Shown here: positions 27,052 to 35,475 of the stretch, piece after piece
How the letters are laid out: each line of letters opens with the position of its first letter
How positions within the stretch are numbered: the stretch's first letter is position 1
DNA from: Betaproteobacteria bacterium
GTDB lineage: Bacteria; Pseudomonadota; Gammaproteobacteria; Burkholderiales; JAEUOS01
NCBI GenBank assembly: GCA_028292405.1
Contig: JAQGMJ010000017.1
Location: 1-51,303 of the forward strand
Direction of reading: 5' to 3'
Length of the DNA stretch: 51,303 nucleotides
Program-made: the position numbers and the translations under genes
Notes under the pieces: model-generated
What the model saw: only the letters and a program-made list of their open reading frames with translations
The model's database searches: none
What the model was told of the DNA's origin: nothing

Positions 27052-28071
27052 GTGAGCCCCTTTACCGAGCATGCCAGCCTGAAAGCGCATAACAGCTTTG
27101 GCATCGAAGCGCAGGCCCGCTACCTGGCGGTGATGCGCGATGCCGCCGAGTTGCCGGCCATCCTGGGCGACGCCCGGGTGCGCGAGCTGCCGCTGCTGGT
27201 GATCGGCGGTGGCAGCAACCTGCTGCTGACGCGCGACTTTCCCGGCCTGGTGCTGCTGGTGCAGAACCGCGGCATCGAGTTGCAGGGCGAGGAGGACGGT
27301 GCATGCCGCGTGCGCGTGGCCGCCGGCGAAAACTGGCACGGCTTGGTGATGCATGCGCTGGAACAGGGATGGTACGGCCTGGAAAACCTGTCGCTGATTC
27401 CCGGTACCGTCGGCGCCGCGCCGATCCAGAACATCGGTGCCTACGGCATCGAGCTCCAATCCTGTTTCGATTCCCTCGAAGCCTGGGACATCGACAGCGG
27501 GCGCATGGTCACGCTGGATCGCGAGGCTTGCGCCTTCGGCTACCGCGACAGCCTGTTCAAGCGCGCAGGGCGCGACCGCTACATCATCGTCTCCGTCACC
27601 TTTCGCCTGTCGCGCGAGCCGCGCGTGCACCTCGGATACACCGAACTCAAGGCCGAGCTCGCCGCCCGCGGCGTGGCGCAGCCGACGCCTCGTGACATCA
27701 GCGATGCGGTGATTGCCCTGCGCACGCGCAAGCTGCCTGACCCGGCCGTGCTGGGCAACGCCGGCAGCTTTTTCAAGAACCCCGTGGTCGATGAAGAAAA
27801 GCTTGAAGCGTTGCAGGTGTTCTACCCCAAGCTGGTGAGCTACCCGCAAGGCAACGGGCTGCACAAGCTGGCCGCCGGCTGGATGATCGACCAGGCCGGC
27901 TGGAAGGGCCGCGCGCTGGGCGCGGCCGCGGTGTATGAAAAGCAGGCCCTGGTGCTGGTCAACCGCGGCGGCGCTACCGGCGCCGATATCGCCGCCCTGG
28001 CGCGCGCGATCCAGGCGGATATCCGTACCCGCTACGCGGTGGAACTCGAACCCGAGCCGGTTTGGGTTTAG
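27052..28071 (+). CDS. murB: UDP-N-acetylenolpyruvoylglucosamine reductase
   Basis: 339 residues, E. coli-type (type I) MurB, an FAD-dependent cytoplasmic enzyme that reduces UDP-GlcNAc-enolpyruvate to UDP-MurNAc with NADPH. FAD-binding [13 protein letters not shown], the [20 protein letters not shown] segment, the proton-donating Ser in [13 protein letters not shown] and the C-terminal type I extension ([16 protein letters not shown]) are present. The start is GTG at 27052 ([17 protein letters not shown]). It is divergent from yajQ and convergent with the racemase-family gene (four-base gap). Confidence 0.96.
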   Translation: MSPFTEHASLKAHNSFGIEAQARYLAVMRDAAELPAILGDARVRELPLLVIGGGSNLLLTRDFPGLVLLVQNRGIELQGEEDGACRVRVAAGENWHGLVMHALEQGWYGLENLSLIPGTVGAAPIQNIGAYGIELQSCFDSLEAWDIDSGRMVTLDREACAFGYRDSLFKRAGRDRYIIVSVTFRLSREPRVHLGYTELKAELAARGVAQPTPRDISDAVIALRTRKLPDPAVLGNAGSFFKNPVVDEEKLEALQVFYPKLVSYPQGNGLHKLAAGWMIDQAGWKGRALGAAAVYEKQALVLVNRGGATGADIAALARAIQADIRTRYAVELEPEPVWV

Positions 28072-28075
28072 CCGC

Positions 28076-28822
28076 CTACGCCGGCGGCTCGAACAGCCGC
28101 GCAATCGCCGGGTCGACACCGCCGACATGGCGGCTAAGCGGCACCGAAAAACTCCCCGTGGTTGCCTTGAAGGGCCGCAGCCGCACCAGCGACTGCGCCA
28201 GTTGCACCGCGCAGGAAGTGGCATCGATCACCGGGACCGGCAACTCTGCCTGGATCTCCGCATGCAAACCGGCCGTCACCGCGCCGCTGGGAATGATCAC
28301 CTCGGCGCCGTGCTGCTTGATCAGTTCGCGAGCGCAGGCGACGATTTTCGCTACCGTCGCCGCGCGGTCGGTGTACATGCGGGTGCGGTCGATGTCAACG
28401 CAACCCACCCCCGCCAGGCGCTCGGCGAGGCCGTAGGACTTCACCCGGTTGCGGTAGCAGGGCACCGAGCGTGCGCCGAAAGTCACCAGCCCGAAGCGGT
28501 CGCCCAGCATCGTCGCCACCTTGCATGCCGATTCCGTCAGGCCCACCTCCGGCTCGCGCAGGGCCTCGCGTATCCCGAGCAGGCCGCTGTCCCAGGAAGC
28601 GGCGATGATCACCGCGTCGCACTGGCCGGCATGCGCCGCGGCCACCTCCAGCGCGGCATGCGCCGCCAGGATGTCTTCCGCACGGCTGGCGATCACGTCC
28701 GCGCCGAAACGCGCGGTGGCCATGACGATCTCGGTGCCGGGGCTGGCCGCTGCCTTCGCGGCGGCGCCGATGGTCTCGGTGACCTGTTGCGTGGTGTTGG
28801 GGTTGATGATCAGAAGTTTCAT
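28076..28822 (-). CDS. Asp/Glu/hydantoin racemase-family protein lacking both catalytic cysteines
   Basis: 248 residues, ATG at 28820-28822 with GGAGG upstream; the frame extends ten residues further. [18 protein letters not shown] is the standard start of hydantoin/allantoin racemases. In those enzymes two cysteines (near 76 and 181) take and give the proton, in segments like ACFGDPGL and GCAGMAGL. Here the matching segments read [15 protein letters not shown] (Ser76) and [15 protein letters not shown] (Ser179), so both positions seem to be serine. Neighbouring residues are kept, so the fold is intact. It may be a different isomerase, a decarboxylase- or maleate isomerase-like member, or a binding protein. 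The alignment was made by eye. Confidence 0.8.
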   Translation of the reverse strand: MKLLIINPNTTQQVTETIGAAAKAAASPGTEIVMATARFGADVIASRAEDILAAHAALEVAAAHAGQCDAVIIAASWDSGLLGIREALREPEVGLTESACKVATMLGDRFGLVTFGARSVPCYRNRVKSYGLAERLAGVGCVDIDRTRMYTDRAATVAKIVACARELIKQHGAEVIIPSGAVTAGLHAEIQAELPVPVIDATSCAVQLAQSLVRLRPFKATTGSFSVPLSRHVGGVDPAIARLFEPPA

Positions 28823-28905
28823 GACGCGTTGCCTCCGTGATGTCCGCATCAAATCTTGCGGCCGTTACGGTTCAAGTGGCAAGTTGCATACCAACCCAAA
28901 AAGAC

Positions 28906-28963
28906 AAAACGCCCGCGTCAGCGGGCGACCAAATTGAAAACGCCCGCGCAAGCGGGCGTTTTT
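28906..28963 (-). terminator. Tandem Rho-independent terminators after argG
   Basis: Two nearly identical hairpins with stem CGCCCGC/GCGGGCG and 4-base loops lie at 28910-28927 and 28941-28958. Each is followed on the minus strand by TTTT. The first is symmetric with a T-run on both sides and could also work for the plus strand. They end the argF-argG transcript before the racemase-family gene. Confidence 0.8.
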
Positions 28964-28980
28964 GTTTGGCGCAGCCCGGC

Positions 28981-30225
28981 TTACTTCTTTTTGCTCCGGC
29001 CCTTCGCCAGGTTCCCCGCAATCCGCAAACGCAGCGCATTGAGCTTGATGAAGCCCGCCGCGTCGGCCTGGTTGTAGGCCCCGCCGTCATCGTCGAAGGT
29101 CGAAATCTTCATGTCGAACAGGGAGTCCGTCTTCGACTCGCGGCCCACGCACATCATGGTGCCCTTGTAGAGTTTCAGGCGCACGGTGCCGTTGACGGTC
29201 TTTTGCGACTCGTCGATCAGCACCTGCATCAGGCGGCGCTCCGGGCTGAACCAGTAGCCGTTGTAGATCAGGCGCGCGTAGCGCGGCATCAAATCATCCT
29301 TCAGCGACAGCACTTCGCGGTCCATGGTGATGGACTCCATCGCGCGATGGCCCTTCCACATGATGGTGCCGCCGGGCGTCTCGTAGCAGCCGCGCGACTT
29401 CATGCCGACGTAACGGTTTTCCACCATATCGAGGCGGCCAATGCCGTGCCTGCCGCCGATCTCGTTGAGCTTGATCAGCACTTCGGCCGGCGACATCTTC
29501 TTGCCGTCGATGGCGGTGATGTCGCCCAAGGTGTAAGTCAGCTCGATGATCTGCGGCTTGTTCGGCGCTTTTTCCGGCGACACCGTCAGGCGCCACATCG
29601 ACTCCTCCGGCGAGAAATTCGGGTCCTCGAGAATCCCGCCCTCGTAGGAGATGTGCAGCAGATTGGCGTCCATCGAGTAAGGCGCGCCGCCGCCCTTGCG
29701 TTTCTTGAAATCCACCGGGATGCCGTGCTTGTCGGCATAGGCCAGCAGCTTTTCGCGCGACAGCAAATCCCATTCGCGCCAGGGGGCGATCACCTTGACG
29801 TTGGGCATCAGCGCGTAGGCGCCGAGCTCGAAGCGCACCTGGTCGTTGCCCTTCCCGGTGGCGCCGTGCGAGATCGCATCCGCCTTGGTCTTGCGCGCGA
29901 TGTCGATCAGCTGCTTGGCGATCAGCGGGCGGGCGATGGAAGTGCCCAGCAGGTACTCGCCTTCGTATAGCGTGTTGGCGCGAAACATCGGGAACACGAA
30001 GTCGCGCACGAATTCCTCGCGCAGATCCTCGATGAAAATGTTCTCTTTCTTGATGCCCATCTTCAGGGCCTTGGCGCGCGCCGGTGCCACTTCCTCACCC
30101 TGGCCGATGTCGGCAGTGAAGGTCACCACTTCGCAATGGTAGGTGTCCTGCAGCCACTTCAGGATGACGGAAGTATCCAGGCCGCCGGAATAGGCGAGGA
30201 CGACTTTTTTGATTTTTTCGGACAT
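28981..30225 (-). CDS. argG: Argininosuccinate synthase
   Basis: 414 residues. It ligates citrulline and aspartate with ATP (to AMP + PPi) to argininosuccinate, the penultimate arginine step. The ATP pyrophosphatase P-loop is [16 protein letters not shown], and [19 protein letters not shown] and [29 protein letters not shown] are family marks. The C-terminus is Lys/Arg-rich (GRSKKK). ATG at 30223-30225, 41 bases after the argF stop in the same direction, with the Phe-Tyr-Leu spacer lacking a clear promoter, so argF-argG is likely one operon. Tandem terminators follow the stop. Confidence 0.97.
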   Translation of the reverse strand: MSEKIKKVVLAYSGGLDTSVILKWLQDTYHCEVVTFTADIGQGEEVAPARAKALKMGIKKENIFIEDLREEFVRDFVFPMFRANTLYEGEYLLGTSIARPLIAKQLIDIARKTKADAISHGATGKGNDQVRFELGAYALMPNVKVIAPWREWDLLSREKLLAYADKHGIPVDFKKRKGGGAPYSMDANLLHISYEGGILEDPNFSPEESMWRLTVSPEKAPNKPQIIELTYTLGDITAIDGKKMSPAEVLIKLNEIGGRHGIGRLDMVENRYVGMKSRGCYETPGGTIMWKGHRAMESITMDREVLSLKDDLMPRYARLIYNGYWFSPERRLMQVLIDESQKTVNGTVRLKLYKGTMMCVGRESKTDSLFDMKISTFDDDGGAYNQADAAGFIKLNALRLRIAGNLAKGRSKKK

Positions 30226-30266
30226 GATGTTCTATACGCTAGGTAAGAAATTAAAACAAAAACCGG

Positions 30267-31190
30267 TTACATCTTTTGCTCGCCGAGCAGCAGGAATTCG
30301 AGCAAGGCCTTTTGCACGTGCAAGCGGTTCTCCGCCTCTTCCCACACCACGCTCTGCGGCCCGTCGATCACTTCGGCCTCGACTTCCTCGCCGCGATGGG
30401 CTGGCAGGCAGTGCATGAACAGGGCGTCTTTCGCCGCCACCTTCATCATCTCCGCATCCACGCACCAGTCGGCGAAGTCGCGCTTGCGCTCTTCATTCTC
30501 CGACTCGAAGCCCATGCTGGTCCACACGTCGGTGGTTACCAGGTGCGCATCGCGCGCCGCATCCATCGGGTCGTTGAACTGCTCGAAATGCGCATTGCTG
30601 TACACCCCGGCGCGCTCCGGCTCGACCTCGTAGCCCGGCGGGGTGGAGACGTGGACATTGAAGTCCAGCAACTCGGCCGCCTGCAGCCAGGTGTTGCACA
30701 TGTTGTTGGAGTCGCCGATCCACGCCACCGTCTTGCCGGCGATCGGGCCGCGCTGCTCGATGAAGGTGTAGATGTCGGCCAGCACCTGGCAGGGATGGTA
30801 CTCGTTGGTCAGTCCGTTGATCACCGGCACGCGCGAATTGGCGGCAAAACGCTCGATGATCTCCTGCTCGAAGGTGCGGATCATCACCACGTCGACCATG
30901 CGCGAAATCACCTGCGCGGCGTCTTCCACCGGCTCGCCGCGCCCGAGTTGCGTATCGCGGGTGTTGAGATAGATCGAGGAGCCGCCCAGTTGCTGCATCC
31001 CGGCTTCGAAAGACAAGCGGGTGCGCGTCGAGTTCTTCTCGAAAATCATCGCCAGGTGGCGATCGAATAGGGGGTGGTGAACCTCGTAGGCCTTGAATTT
31101 CTTTTTCAGCCATGCGGTGCGCGCGAACAGGTACTCGTGCTCGGAGCGCGTCAGGTCCTTGTACTGCAAAAAGTGCTTGATGGTCGCCAT
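30267..31190 (-). CDS. argF: Ornithine carbamoyltransferase
   Basis: 307 residues, trimeric cytoplasmic enzyme: carbamoyl phosphate + ornithine gives citrulline + Pi. The carbamoyl-phosphate site STRTR (54-58), HPCQ (132-135), the ornithine loop DVWTSMG and the catalytic HCLP (260-263) are all present. ATG at 31188-31190. It is upstream of argG; argD, which often precedes it in Burkholderiales, is absent, and an ABC transporter gene lies upstream instead. Confidence 0.97.
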   Translation of the reverse strand: MATIKHFLQYKDLTRSEHEYLFARTAWLKKKFKAYEVHHPLFDRHLAMIFEKNSTRTRLSFEAGMQQLGGSSIYLNTRDTQLGRGEPVEDAAQVISRMVDVVMIRTFEQEIIERFAANSRVPVINGLTNEYHPCQVLADIYTFIEQRGPIAGKTVAWIGDSNNMCNTWLQAAELLDFNVHVSTPPGYEVEPERAGVYSNAHFEQFNDPMDAARDAHLVTTDVWTSMGFESENEERKRDFADWCVDAEMMKVAAKDALFMHCLPAHRGEEVEAEVIDGPQSVVWEEAENRLHVQKALLEFLLLGEQKM

Positions 31191-31253
31191 GATGGGCGCA
31201 GTGCGTATCGGCGGTGAGCCGCGCGCAATTATGGTTCGAATGCGAAGCTCAAA

Positions 31254-31259
31254 ATTATA
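31254..31259 (-). promoter_or_regulatory. Likely -10 element of argF-argG
   Basis: Perfect TATAAT on the minus strand about 65 bases upstream of the argF ATG. The -35 region is not convincing, and no ArgR-like box pair could be picked out by eye. Confidence 0.45.
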
Positions 31260-31349
31260 GCCGAATCAAGCACTTAATGCATCTGTTTTCGGCGCGGCCC
31301 GGTCTCCGGCGTAAACCGGTGTTCCAGTGGTGACTGGCGGACACCTTGC

Positions 31350-32906
31350 TCAGTGGCGGGCACGGCGCCCGCCGCCCAGGAACAGAAATTCGCCGGCGTC
31401 GAACAGCCACTGCGTGGCCACCGCCAGCACGGCCGCCGGAATCGCTCCCGCCAGCAGCATGTCGTTGTCGTTCAGCGCCAACCCGGTGGCGATGCGCTCG
31501 CCGTAGCCGCCGGCGCCGATGAAGGCGGCAATCGTCGCCGTGCCCACGCTGGTGACCGCCGCCGTCTTCACCCCCGCCAGGATCACCGGCGCGGCCAGCG
31601 GCAACTCGATGTAGAGCAGCCGCTGTCGCGGCAACAGGCCCAGCGCCACCGCCGCCTCGCTCAAGCCCGCCGGCACGCCCTGCAAGCCGGCCACGGTATT
31701 GCGCACGATAGGCAGTAGCCCATAGACAAACAGGGCAACCAGGGCCGGCAGGGTGCCGATGGCGCCGAGCAGCGGAATCAGCATCGCCAGCAGCGCCAGC
31801 GAAGGAATGGTCTGCAGCACGCCGACGCTGGTCAGCACCACCTGACGCAGGCGCGGCACGCGCGCGGCCAGCACGCCGAGGGGCAGGCCGATCAGGCAGC
31901 TTGCCGCCAGCGAGGCCAGCACCAGGAAGATGTGCTGCCGCGTCAGGGTCCAGAGGTGTTCGTCGAACAGCTTGGCCCATAGCCCGCCGGGTTTCGCGCC
32001 GGGTTTCGCCCCGGTGGTCGCCACGCCTCCCTGCAGGAAATCATGCGCGACCGCCGTGAAAGGCCGGCCCTCGAGTTCGGCGGCGGCGTTCATCGCGATC
32101 ATCTGCGGCGTGCTGATCCGGCCCTCGAGCTTTTGCAGCGCCGCCCAAGCCTGCGGAAAGCGCTGCGGCAGATCGCGGCGGTACAGCACCAGCGCGTCGT
32201 AGCGCGGAAAATAATGGCGCTCGTCTTCCAGCACGGTGAGGCCGAGCCGGGCGATCTTCGCGTCGGTCGAATAGATGTCGATCACATCGACCTGGCGTTT
32301 GCGCAGCGCCTCGTAGGCCAGGCCGTGGTCCAGGCTGCCCGGCTGCGCGGTGAATTGATAGGCCCGCGCCAGGCCCGCCCAGCCGTCGGCGCGGCCGATG
32401 AATTCATGCGACAGGCCCAGGCGCAACTCCGGGTGGCGCGCCAGGTCGCCCAGGGTTTTGAGATTCAGCCGGGCGGCGTCCTCGCCGCGTACCGCCAGCG
32501 CGTAGCTGTCGTTGAAGCCCAGCGGGATCGCCGCGCCCAGCCCGCGAACGGCCAGCGCGCGGTCCAGTTCCTGCAGTGGCACCGGACCTTCGCGTTTGAG
32601 GATTTCCAGCGCGATAGTGCCGCTGTACTCGGCGTAGAGATCGATGTCGCCCGACTGCAGCGCCGCGTAGACGATGGCGGTATTGCCCAGCCCCTGCTTG
32701 TGCTCGACCTTCGCGTAGGGCGCGGCCGCCTGCGTCAATACCTCGCCGAGGATGTAGGACTCCGTAAAGCGCTTGGAGCCGACATGCAGCACCGGCTCCG
32801 CTGCTTGCGCCTGCGCGGCGACGGCAACAAGCACGATGGCAACAAGCACGATGGCAACAAATACGACGGACAGCAGGTGGCGCAGGCGGCGCAGGGGGCG
32901 AAGCAT
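31350..32906 (-). CDS. Fused substrate-binding/permease protein of an osmoprotectant (QAT) ABC importer
   Basis: 518 residues. N-terminal hydrophobic signal or anchor (about 12-36, ending AQAQAAEPVL), then an OpuAC/ProX-like binding domain at about 38-295 (HVGSKRFTESYILGEVL, GDIDLYAEYSGTIALEIL, VDVIDIYSTDAKIARLGL), a Gly/Pro/Lys linker, and a BPD_transp_1 permease at about 320-510 with five or six helices (IFLVLASLAASCLIGLPLGV, LTSVGVLQTIPSLALLAMLIPLL, EAA loop AAVALGLLPRQRLLYIELPLAAPVILAG). It probably imports a quaternary amine such as glycine betaine, choline or a related compound. No ATPase gene is nearby. Known fusions such as OpuFB and EgtU have the permease first; here the binding domain is first. 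The region encoding the signal peptide holds a 15-base tandem repeat. Confidence 0.9.
   Translation of the reverse strand: MLRPLRRLRHLLSVVFVAIVLVAIVLVAVAAQAQAAEPVLHVGSKRFTESYILGEVLTQAAAPYAKVEHKQGLGNTAIVYAALQSGDIDLYAEYSGTIALEILKREGPVPLQELDRALAVRGLGAAIPLGFNDSYALAVRGEDAARLNLKTLGDLARHPELRLGLSHEFIGRADGWAGLARAYQFTAQPGSLDHGLAYEALRKRQVDVIDIYSTDAKIARLGLTVLEDERHYFPRYDALVLYRRDLPQRFPQAWAALQKLEGRISTPQMIAMNAAAELEGRPFTAVAHDFLQGGVATTGAKPGAKPGGLWAKLFDEHLWTLTRQHIFLVLASLAASCLIGLPLGVLAARVPRLRQVVLTSVGVLQTIPSLALLAMLIPLLGAIGTLPALVALFVYGLLPIVRNTVAGLQGVPAGLSEAAVALGLLPRQRLLYIELPLAAPVILAGVKTAAVTSVGTATIAAFIGAGGYGERIATGLALNDNDMLLAGAIPAAVLAVATQWLFDAGEFLFLGGGRRARH
32823..32867. repeat. 15-base tandem repeat in the signal-peptide coding region
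   Basis: Two exact copies of GGCAACAAGCACGAT (32823-32837 and 32838-32852) and a third copy with three changes (32853-32867). On the minus strand each encodes five residues of the hydrophobic core (V-A-I-V-L type), so gain or loss of a unit keeps frame but changes signal-peptide length. Confidence 0.85.
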
Positions 32907-32995
32907 GCGCGCATGATAATGCAGCGCCGCTTTCGGTTAAGCTTGGGCCCTGCTTGTTCGCCCCTTTCCTTTTCCGCAGCGCGCGGCCCCTCTTC

Positions 32996-34039
32996 ATGCA
33001 AATCGGCATTTTTCACCTCTTTCCGCAGCGCGATCCCGCCAAGCCCCTGCAACAAGTGTTCGATGAGGCGCGCGACCAGGTGGTGCTGGCCGAGCAAAAG
33101 GGCTACGACTTCGCCTGGTTCGCCGAACATCACTTTTCCAACTTCAGCCTGTGCCCCTCGCCGCTGATGATGGTGGCCTGGTGCGCCGGGCAAACGAAAA
33201 GGATTCGTTTGGGCGCCGGTGTCGCCGTACTGCCGCTGTACAACCCGATGCGCCTGCTCGATGAAGTCACCTGGGCCAATATCGTCTCCGGCGGACGCAT
33301 GGTGCTGGGCGTGGGCACCGGCAACCAGCTGCACGAATTCCGCGGCCTGGGAATAGCGCCGGAAGTCACCTACGAACGCTTCGGCGAAGCCCTGGACATC
33401 CTCGACATCGGTCTGAACGGCAAAGCGGTCGAATACGCCGGCAAGCATTTCAACGTGCCCGCCACCCACCTGTCGCTGCATGCAGAAACGCCGCCCGACA
33501 TCTGGGTCGCCGGCGCGCGCATCCCCGGCATGGCCGAGCGCATCGCCGCCCGTGGCTACGTGCCCTTCGTCGCCGGCGGCTGGATGCCGGCGCAAACCCT
33601 GTTGCCGGCGCGCCAGGCCTACCAGGCCGCGTGGACGGCAGCCGGACGCGCCGGTGAAACGCCCTTCGGTATCCAGCGCACCGTCTATGTTTCCGCCAAT
33701 GAAGCGGACCGACTCGCCGCCGCCGAACACGCGCGCCACACCCACCGCATGATCCATTCGCTCAAGGGCAAGCTGGCGCGTCTGCCCGACGCCATCGTGC
33801 CCGAGTTGCCCTCGCCGGATGAGCCGAGCCTCGAGCAGATCGCCGATATGGCGGTGATCGGCGACGCCGACCACTGCGTGCACCGCATGCTCGAAGACCT
33901 GGAGACCCTGAAAGTCACCCACTTCAGCCTGAACATGCAATTCGGCGGCCTCACCGGCGAGCAGGTCAAGGCCTCGATGACGCGCTTTGCCGAGCAGGTG
34001 ATGCCGCGGGTGCGCGCGGCCGGCGCCAGCATTTCCTGA
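32996..34039 (+). CDS. LLM-class (luciferase-like) flavin-dependent monooxygenase
   Basis: 347 residues, TIM-barrel bacterial-luciferase family. MQIGIFHLFPQRDPAKPLQQVFDEARDQVVLAEQKGYDFAWFAEHHFSNFS and the glycine-rich phosphate loop GGRMVLGVGTGNQLHEF are typical, as are PPDIWVAGARIPGMAERIAARGY and a C-terminal DADHCVHRMLEDL. These enzymes oxidise varied substrates with FMNH2 supplied by a reductase; none is encoded nearby and the substrate is unknown. ATG at 32996; the frame is open 14 codons further. It is divergent from the fused transporter gene with a 90-base gap. Confidence 0.9.
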   Translation: MQIGIFHLFPQRDPAKPLQQVFDEARDQVVLAEQKGYDFAWFAEHHFSNFSLCPSPLMMVAWCAGQTKRIRLGAGVAVLPLYNPMRLLDEVTWANIVSGGRMVLGVGTGNQLHEFRGLGIAPEVTYERFGEALDILDIGLNGKAVEYAGKHFNVPATHLSLHAETPPDIWVAGARIPGMAERIAARGYVPFVAGGWMPAQTLLPARQAYQAAWTAAGRAGETPFGIQRTVYVSANEADRLAAAEHARHTHRMIHSLKGKLARLPDAIVPELPSPDEPSLEQIADMAVIGDADHCVHRMLEDLETLKVTHFSLNMQFGGLTGEQVKASMTRFAEQVMPRVRAAGASIS

Positions 34040-34413
34040 AGGCCGCGCCAGGTGCGAAAAAACCGCGTGACATCATCGCGCGGGCGTGTATATTTGGTAC
34101 CAGGAGTGCCGGTGTCGAGCGCGCGAAACAGCGCGGCGGGTCGCCTTCCATTCGACGATTCCGCAGTCCTTTGCAAGCTTCGTTGCAGGGCGCCGCGATT
34201 CAATCACGCGAGTTCTTTAATAGCCCGGGTTCGGGAGGCGGCCGGCGGCGCCGAACCACAACTGTAGTAGCCCGGCGGCGCGGTGGCCTAGCCGAAAATT
34301 TGCGAAAACCACCGCGATTTACCGTTGTTTCGCGCCTCCGACCACACGTGTAGTGGTGTGTTGTGGAAAAACCCCCAAGGTCCCCAAGGGGCTTCTTTCA
34401 GGGTGTTTCAGGT
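34040..34413. other. 374-base intergenic region with a possible promoter and hairpins
   Basis: No protein gene is supported. There is a plus-strand promoter-like pair GTGACA (34067-34072) and TATATT (34089-34094) with a 16-base spacer. Downstream are an inverted repeat GGTTCGG/CCGAACC near 34229-34258 and CACAC/GTGTG near 34345-34360. Both flanking genes point towards the region (monooxygenase plus, fliR minus), so a promoter here, if real, would make a noncoding or antisense transcript. Confidence 0.4.
34367..34392 (-). terminator. Possible weak terminator after fliR
   Basis: On the minus strand, CCCC (34391-34388) can pair with GGGG (34375-34372), followed by TTTTT (34371-34367). The stem is short and the loop is 11 bases, so this is only a possible end of the fli operon. 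Confidence 0.3.
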
Positions 34414-35181
34414 TCAGCGCATCAGCTGCGCCATGCCGTTGGCCAGGTGCCCCTGCATCGCCTCGACCAGTTGCGGCGCGCAGATCCACATCATCCACAA
34501 GCCAACCAGCAGGCTGATCGGAAAGCCGATCGACATCAGGTTGAGCTGCGGCGCGGCGCGCATCATCACGCCCAGGGCCAGGTTGCAGATCGTCAATACG
34601 GCTACCACCGGCAGGGAGAGATGCAGGGCGATCGAAAACACCTGGCCGCCCATGCTTGCAAGATCGCGCGCCATCAGTGCACTGCCGCCGGAGGGAATGC
34701 CGATCGGAAAGGCGTGAAAGCTCTCCGAGATCGCCGCCACCATGGTCAGGTGGCCGTCGATCGACAGGAACACCAGGCTGGCGATGATGGAAAGAAAGGT
34801 GCCGGTGACGGGCGAGGCCATGCCGCTTTGCGGGTTCATCATGGTGGCGAAGGAGAGGCCCATCTGCATGCCGATCAGGTCGCCGGCGAACTCGATGCCG
34901 GAAAAGATCAGTTGCAGGGTAAAGCCGAAAGCCACGCCGACGCCGATCTGCTGCAGCAGCACCAAAATGCCGTTCCACGAAAGCAGGATGGCGTTGGGAA
35001 GCGGCGGCAAGGTGGGGGCGATCAGCGCGGCAATCAGCGCGCCCAGGCCGATCTTCACCGTCACCGGGATCGATTTGTGATTCAGCACCGGCGCGGTGGC
35101 GATCATCGCCAGCACCCGCGCCAGCGGCAGCAGGAAGGCGTTGACCCAGGCGATCAGCTGGGCGTCGGTGACGGACAGCAC
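34414..35181 (-). CDS. fliR: Flagellar export gate protein FliR
   Basis: 255 residues, about six to seven membrane helices. FliR with FliP and FliQ forms the helical core of the flagellar type III export gate. Seen: MLSVTDAQLIAWVNAFLLPLARVLAMIATAP, IGVGVAFGFTLQLIFSGIEFAGDLIGMQMGLSFA and LNLMSIGFPISLLVGLW, matching the family. The start is GTG at 35179-35181 (VLSVTD), seven bases after the fliQ stop. It is the last gene of the fliF-fliR operon. Confidence 0.95.
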   Translation of the reverse strand: MLSVTDAQLIAWVNAFLLPLARVLAMIATAPVLNHKSIPVTVKIGLGALIAALIAPTLPPLPNAILLSWNGILVLLQQIGVGVAFGFTLQLIFSGIEFAGDLIGMQMGLSFATMMNPQSGMASPVTGTFLSIIASLVFLSIDGHLTMVAAISESFHAFPIGIPSGGSALMARDLASMGGQVFSIALHLSLPVVAVLTICNLALGVMMRAAPQLNLMSIGFPISLLVGLWMMWICAPQLVEAMQGHLANGMAQLMR

Positions 35182-35188
35182 GGCGAGC

Positions 35189-35461
35189 CTAGCCGATGAT
35201 CTGCGGAATCTGCGTGATCAGTTCGCGCATGTAGTCGGTGAGGGTGGCGAGCATCCAGGGGCCGGCCACCAGCATCACGGCGAAAATCGCCGCCAGCTTG
35301 GGGATGAACGAGAGGGTCGACTCGTTGATCTGCGTGGCGGCCTGGAAAATGCTCACGAGCAGACCGGTCAACAGGGCGGCGATGAGCATCGGCGCCGACA
35401 CCATCATGGTGACCATCATGCCTTTTTGCACCAGGGTGAGGACGGACTGGGAGGTGAACAT
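35189..35461 (-). CDS. fliQ: Flagellar export gate protein FliQ
   Basis: 90 residues with two membrane helices (LIAALLTGLLVSIFQAATQI, AAIFAVMLVAGPWMLATL). FliQ surrounds FliP and FliR in the export gate. FQAATQINESTLSFIPK is the highly conserved family segment. ATG at 35459-35461. It lies 14 bases after fliP and 7 before fliR. Confidence 0.96.
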   Translation of the reverse strand: MFTSQSVLTLVQKGMMVTMMVSAPMLIAALLTGLLVSIFQAATQINESTLSFIPKLAAIFAVMLVAGPWMLATLTDYMRELITQIPQIIG

Positions 35462-35475
35462 GGTGACTACCTTGG

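Noticed and set aside
26911..28224. N-terminal extension of the yajQ frame, running antisense to murB
   Set aside because: The frame is open for several hundred codons but only residues from the ATG at 26910 match YajQ; upstream residues are the antisense of murB.
34052..34267. 71-codon plus-strand frame in the gap after the monooxygenase gene
   Set aside because: Starts upstream of the only promoter-like signal, lacks a ribosome site and has an Arg/Ala/Ser-rich random composition.
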